From positions 3,224,001 through 3,288,000 of the forward strand of contig NZ_LR594675.1 of the NCBI RefSeq assembly GCF_901827205.1: a DNA stretch of 64,000 nt, written 5' to 3'. The position numbers and the translations under genes were made by a program. This DNA comes from Variovorax sp. PBS-H4. GTDB lineage: Bacteria; Pseudomonadota; Gammaproteobacteria; Burkholderiales; Burkholderiaceae_C. Every line of letters begins with the position of its first letter. Within the stretch, counting starts at the first letter, position 1. Shown here piece after piece: positions 60,272-64,000 of the stretch. The notes under the pieces are model-generated. The model did not search any database and was not told the origin of the DNA. It worked only from the letters and a program-made list of their open reading frames with translations.

Positions 60272-61069
60272 TCAAGCGGCGCCCAGCACGACACTGACGC
60301 CGCCGTCTACCGCCAACCACTGGCCGGTGATGTGCTTGCCGGCGTCGCTGGCGTAAAGCAGCGTGATGCCCTTGAGGTCTTCGTCGTCGCCCAGCCGACC
60401 CAGCGGCGCGCTTGCGGTCATCTTCTCCTCGCCGAGCGACTTGATCAGGCCGGCCGCCATCTTGGTCATGAAGAAGCCGGGGCAGATCGCGTTGACGTTG
60501 ATGCCATAACGGCCCCATTCGGCGGCCAGCGTCCGGGTGAAGCCGATCACCGCCGTCTTGGAGGTGTTGTAGGCCAGGGTCCGCATCTCGGGCGGATTGC
60601 CGTTCAGCCCGGCGATGGAGGCGATGTTGATGATGCGCCCGCTCTTCTTCGGGATCATGTAGCCGCGCGCGACCTGCTGCGCCAGGATGAAGTAGCCGCG
60701 GACGTTGAGGTTCATCACCTTGTCCCAGGCCTCCACCGGATGGTCTTCGGCCGGCGCACCCCAGCTGGCGCCGGCGTTGTTGACCAGAATGTCGACCGCG
60801 CCCAGGCGCTCCAGGGTCTCGTCGGCCAGGCGGCGCGTGTCTTCCTCCTTGGAGCAATCGGCCGCAATCCAGCGGGCGTCGATGCCCGCCGCCTGCAGCT
60901 CGGCCGCGGCCTGCTCCAGGTCGTCGGCCTTGCGCGAGCTCAGCATGACCTTGGCGCCGGCCTCGCCCAATGCGTGGGCCATCTGCAAGCCCAGGCCGCG
61001 GGAGCCGCCGGTGACCAGGGCCACCTTGCCGCTCAGGTCGAACAGTTTCTGGATGCTTCGTGCGCTCAT
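60272..61069 (-). CDS. SDR-family oxidoreductase (FabG-like)
   Basis: The 265-aa SDR has TGGSRGLG for NADP binding (residues 20-27), SSRK after strand 2 indicating NADPH preference, NNAG, and the catalytic S in NIASIAG with Y-x3-K in AYNTSKTAV. These enzymes reduce 3-ketoacyl or oxidise 3-hydroxyacyl substrates. It follows the small membrane-protein gene by 50 bp. Confidence 0.9.
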   Translation of the reverse strand: MSARSIQKLFDLSGKVALVTGGSRGLGLQMAHALGEAGAKVMLSSRKADDLEQAAAELQAAGIDARWIAADCSKEEDTRRLADETLERLGAVDILVNNAGASWGAPAEDHPVEAWDKVMNLNVRGYFILAQQVARGYMIPKKSGRIINIASIAGLNGNPPEMRTLAYNTSKTAVIGFTRTLAAEWGRYGINVNAICPGFFMTKMAAGLIKSLGEEKMTASAPLGRLGDDEDLKGITLLYASDAGKHITGQWLAVDGGVSVVLGAA

Positions 61070-61119
61070 GGTCTCTTCTCCGGGTTCAGGGTTTCAAAGT
61101 GGGGCAACGCCACGTGCGG

Positions 61120-61323
61120 TCACGGCTCGAGCCTCGAGCGGACGTAGATCAGGACCACGCCGGCCGCGGCCAGTGCTGCGCCGGGCAGCGCCACGGACCA
61201 GCCCAGCACTGCGTCGGAGCGCCCCGCCGCAATGCCGAGGATGAGCAGGAACAGCCCGCCGTAGATCAGGATCCAGATCCACTTCTCGAGCTTGGCATGG
61301 GGCTTGGGGCCGGTGGCGGTCAT
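61120..61323 (-). CDS. Small two-helix membrane protein
   Basis: The 67-aa protein has two membrane helices (about 16-33 and 40-60) with IWILIYGGLFLLILGIAAG and GAALAAAGVVLIYV, and a short basic N-terminus. Its ATG shares a base with the stop of the acyl-CoA dehydrogenase gene (TGATG). I do not know its function; linkage to lipid enzymes may mean membrane localisation of the pathway, which is inference. Confidence 0.75.
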   Translation of the reverse strand: MTATGPKPHAKLEKWIWILIYGGLFLLILGIAAGRSDAVLGWSVALPGAALAAAGVVLIYVRSRLEP

Positions 61324-63155
61324 CAGAAGGCTTCCTCGGGCAGGGCTGCGCAGGTCGTGTCGCGGCGCTCCACCACCTGGAGCCAGGCGCCGATCTTGGG
61401 CAACTCGTAGTGAAAGAAATAGTCGGTGGCGCCGACGCGGCCCGCCGTGGCCGGCAGCGCCCTCGAGGCGTCGCGGCGCAAGGCATGCTCCGCCACGTCG
61501 AGCCAGATCCAGGCCAGCACCGTGTGGCCGAAAGCCTGCATGTAAGGCACCGCGTTGGCCAGCGCTTCCTGCGGGTTGCCCGTGGACCAGGCGGCACGAG
61601 TGGCATTGCCAACGTCCTGCAGGGCCTGGGCCAAGGCCTTCGCGTGCGCGGCGAACGCCGGTACGGGTGCGGCACGCCCGATGGTGCCGGTAATGCGCGC
61701 CGCCAGCAGCTGCAGGCCGCGGCCATCTTCCATCAGGACCTTGCGGCCCAGCAGGTCGGCGGCCTGGATGCCGTGGGTGCCTTCGTGGATCATGTTGAGG
61801 CGGTTGTCGCGCCAATACTGCTCCACCGGGAAATCGCGCGTGTAGCCATAGCCGCCATGCACCTGAATCGCGAGCGAATTGGCTTCGAGGCACCATTCGC
61901 TGGGCCAGCTCTTGGCGATGGGCGTCAGCACTTCGAGGAGCAGGCGCGCATCGTCGGCGGCCTGTGCATCGCCGGTCTTCTGCTCGTCGACCAGGCGCGC
62001 GCAGTAGAGCTCGAGCGCCAGAGCGCCTTCGCAGTAGGCCTTCTGCGCCAGCAGCATGCGGCGCACATCGGCGTGCTCGATGATGCGGACCTGCGGCTTG
62101 GCCGCATCCTTGCCGGCAGGGCCTGCGGGTCGGCCTTGCGGCCGGTTCCTCGCATAGTCGAGCGACGCGTGGTAGCCGGCCATGCCGAGCATGGTGGCCG
62201 CGGTGCCGACGCCGATGCGGGCCTCGTTCATCATGTGGAACATGCAGTGCAGGCCCTTGCCCGGCTGGCCCACCAGGTAGCCGATCGCACCGGGCTTGCC
62301 GTCGACCGGGAACTTGCCTTCGCCGAAGTTCAGCAACGTGTTGGTGGTGCCGCGCCAGCCGAGCTTGTGGTTGAGGCCGGCGAGCGCGACATCATTGCGC
62401 TCGCCGGTGAGTCGCCCTTGCGTGTCGACCATCCGCTTCGGCACGATGAACAGCGAGATCCCCCGCGTGCCGGGGACCAGCTTGCCGTTCTCGTCCGGGA
62501 TCTTGGCCAGCACGATGTGAACGATGTTCTCGGTCAGCTCATGGTCGCCGGCCGAGATCCACATCTTGTTGCCGGTGAGCCGGTAGCGGGGGCCCAGCGG
62601 ATCGTCCTGGAAGTCCGGCCCGTCGGGCACGGCGCGCGTGGCCACATCGCTGAGGCTCGAGCCCGCCTGCGGTTCCGACAGGCACATCGTGCCCGACCAG
62701 CGCCCGGCAAACTCGTTCTTCGCGAACACGGCCTGCTGCATCGGCGTGCCGTGCACCATCAGCAGGTTGGCGTTGCCGCTGGTCAGCATGTTCGAGCCGA
62801 TGCTCACCGAGGCCATGGCGAAGAAGCTGTTGGCCGCTGCCTGCAGCGTGTAGGGCAGCTGCATGCCGCCGATGTCGTAGTCCTGCGCCGCGCTGAGCAT
62901 GCCCGACTCGACGAAGGCCTTGTGGGCGTCGTGCGTGGCCTGCGGCAGGATCACCTTCTCGCCGTCGAAGTGCGGCTCCTGCGTGTCGACGACGCGGTTG
63001 TAAGGCGCGTACTTCTCGCGCGCAATGCGCTCGCAGGTGTCGAGCACGGCGTCGAAGGTTTCGCGCGAGTGGTCGGCGAAGCGCTCGCGCTGGTTGAGCG
63101 ACTCGGCGCCGAGCCAGTCGTAGAGGAGGAAGTCGAGGGTGGGACGAAGGCTCAT
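61323..63155 (-). CDS. Acyl-CoA dehydrogenase (long form)
   Basis: The 610-aa flavoprotein is an acyl-CoA dehydrogenase of the longer C-terminally extended type (FadE5/ACAD-like): DFLLYDWLGAESLNQRERFADH, GTMCLSEPQAGSSLSDV for FAD/substrate contact, GNKMWISAGDHEL and HGGYGYTRDFPVEQYWRDNRLNMIHEGTHGIQAADL. It introduces the C2-C3 double bond in acyl-CoA during beta-oxidation. The ATG at 63155 is 13 bp after the thiolase stop, so thiolase and ACAD are co-transcribed. Confidence 0.93.
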   Translation of the reverse strand: MSLRPTLDFLLYDWLGAESLNQRERFADHSRETFDAVLDTCERIAREKYAPYNRVVDTQEPHFDGEKVILPQATHDAHKAFVESGMLSAAQDYDIGGMQLPYTLQAAANSFFAMASVSIGSNMLTSGNANLLMVHGTPMQQAVFAKNEFAGRWSGTMCLSEPQAGSSLSDVATRAVPDGPDFQDDPLGPRYRLTGNKMWISAGDHELTENIVHIVLAKIPDENGKLVPGTRGISLFIVPKRMVDTQGRLTGERNDVALAGLNHKLGWRGTTNTLLNFGEGKFPVDGKPGAIGYLVGQPGKGLHCMFHMMNEARIGVGTAATMLGMAGYHASLDYARNRPQGRPAGPAGKDAAKPQVRIIEHADVRRMLLAQKAYCEGALALELYCARLVDEQKTGDAQAADDARLLLEVLTPIAKSWPSEWCLEANSLAIQVHGGYGYTRDFPVEQYWRDNRLNMIHEGTHGIQAADLLGRKVLMEDGRGLQLLAARITGTIGRAAPVPAFAAHAKALAQALQDVGNATRAAWSTGNPQEALANAVPYMQAFGHTVLAWIWLDVAEHALRRDASRALPATAGRVGATDYFFHYELPKIGAWLQVVERRDTTCAALPEEAF

Positions 63156-63168
63156 GGGACAGCTCGCC

Positions 63169-64000
63169 TCAAAGCACCTCGAACACCCCCGCCGCGCCCA
63201 TGCCGCCGCCAATGCACATCGTCACCACCACCTTCTTCGCGCCGCGGCGCTTGCCTTCGATCAGCGCGTGCCCCGTGAGGCGCTGGCCGCTCACGCCGTA
63301 GGGGTGGCCCACCGCGATGGCGCCGCCGTTCACGTTCAGCCGGTCGCCCGGGATGCCCAGCTTGTCGCGGCAGTAGATCACCTGCACTGCGAAAGCCTCG
63401 TTGAGCTCCCACAGGTCGATGTCGTCGATCTTCAGGCCCAGGCGCTTGAGCACCTTGGGAATGGCGAACACCGGCCCGATGCCCATCTCGTCGGGCTCGC
63501 AGCCCGCAACCGCGAAGCCGAGGAAGCGTCCCAGGGGCTTCAGGCCCTTCTTCTCGGCGTAGCCCTCCTCCACCACGACGCAGGCGCCGCCGCCGTCGGA
63601 GAACTGGCTGGCGTTGCCGGCCGAGATCACGCCGCCGGGAATGGCCGGGCGGATGCCGCTGATGCCTTCCTTGGTGGTGCCGGGCCGAATGCCCTCGTCG
63701 TTCTCGATGGTCACTTCCTTGGTGCGCAGGCCGAGCACCGGGTCGGCCACGCCGGCGAGCACGGCGATCGGGGCGATCTCGTCCTTGAAGAGGCCCTTCT
63801 CCAGGGCGGCAGCCGCCTTCTGCTGGCTCGCCGCGCCGTACTCGTCCATGGCGTCGCGGCCGATGTCGTAGCGCTTGGCGACCTGCTCGGCGGTCTGCAG
63901 CATGTTCCAGTAGATCTCGGGCTTGTGCTTGACCAGCCACGGGTCGGCCAGCATGTGCTTGTTCATCTCGTTCTGCACGCACGAGATGCTCTCCACGCCG
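63169..64000 (-). CDS. Acetyl-CoA C-acyltransferase (thiolase), N-terminus beyond window
   Basis: The 275 or so residues visible are the thiolase C-terminal two thirds; the gene runs off the window at 64000, so the N-terminal part with the first active cysteine is missing. The remaining active-site motifs are present: LNEAFAVQV, NVNGGAIAVGHPYGVSG and the second cysteine in VVVTMCIGGGMGA. It cleaves 3-ketoacyl-CoA in beta-oxidation and fits with the ACAD gene downstream. Confidence 0.93.
   Translation of the reverse strand, partial: GVESISCVQNEMNKHMLADPWLVKHKPEIYWNMLQTAEQVAKRYDIGRDAMDEYGAASQQKAAAALEKGLFKDEIAPIAVLAGVADPVLGLRTKEVTIENDEGIRPGTTKEGISGIRPAIPGGVISAGNASQFSDGGGACVVVEEGYAEKKGLKPLGRFLGFAVAGCEPDEMGIGPVFAIPKVLKRLGLKIDDIDLWELNEAFAVQVIYCRDKLGIPGDRLNVNGGAIAVGHPYGVSGQRLTGHALIEGKRRGAKKVVVTMCIGGGMGAAGVFEVL

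Noticed and set aside
61410..63278. Long plus-strand open frame antisense to the acyl-CoA dehydrogenase
   Set aside because: Same reasoning: shadow of a strongly supported gene with no family match.

Overview
The window is high-GC and densely coded. Short intergenic gaps, many ATGA or GTGA start/stop overlaps, many LysR-type regulators and the family mix (split PqiA, PilZ next to HolB, a QseBC-like pair, CstA/YbdD, several acyl-CoA dehydrogenases) suggest a betaproteobacterium of the Comamonadaceae, Variovorax/Acidovorax-like. That placement is inference from gene content. No rRNA, tRNA, CRISPR array, insertion sequence or prophage was recognised.

Layout. 1-223: no gene; a 28-bp chromosome-dimer-resolution (dif)-like site at 160-187. 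224-4801 (minus): housekeeping operon mltG-tmk-holB-pilZ-tatD-ankyrin protein. 4887-5810: ygfZ. 5832-8113: cstA with ybdD. 8450-10156: an orphan lower-GC gene for a 568-aa protein with an oxygenase-like HxD...H...R pattern. 10230-14071: two-component system behind a thioesterase-acetyltransferase fusion and an esterase. 14139-17336: iron alcohol dehydrogenase, an AmpR-like LysR regulator with a class A beta-lactamase, and a small membrane protein. 17472-20870: acyltransferase and Tex.

21035-24976: a LysR regulator divergent from two tandem paralogous Fe(II)/2-oxoglutarate-type oxygenases and an MFS transporter, which looks like a small uncharacterised metabolic cassette. 25134-27175: DUF2239 protein (possibly leaderless mRNA) and a MATE exporter. 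27290-36243: a tight six-gene operon (diheme cytochrome c lipoprotein, GMC flavin oxidoreductase, an unrecognised 143-aa protein, an unrecognised membrane protein, DyP peroxidase, catalase-like heme protein lacking the usual distal histidine). Perfect palindromes centred on CACGTG lie upstream of it. These two regions are the best candidates for an undescribed system.

36637-41397: a small orphan gene with a good promoter, then three drug-type MFS transporters. 41601-46619: LysR-pqiA1-pqiA2-pqiB-pqiC-ogt, a lipid-transport/envelope operon ending in a DNA repair gene. 46699-48961: MFS exporter and aldo/keto reductase. 49220-52025: QseBC-like two-component system overlapping a glycosyltransferase-like gene. 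51982-53763: azoreductase and divergent LysR gene. 53779-64000: DUF1428 protein, a hypothetical protein and a long minus-strand run of lipid and xenobiotic enzymes (two SDRs, GST, two acyl-CoA dehydrogenases, MDR reductase, PaaI thioesterase, and a thiolase cut by the window edge), interrupted by a three-hairpin intergenic repeat at 60189-60248.
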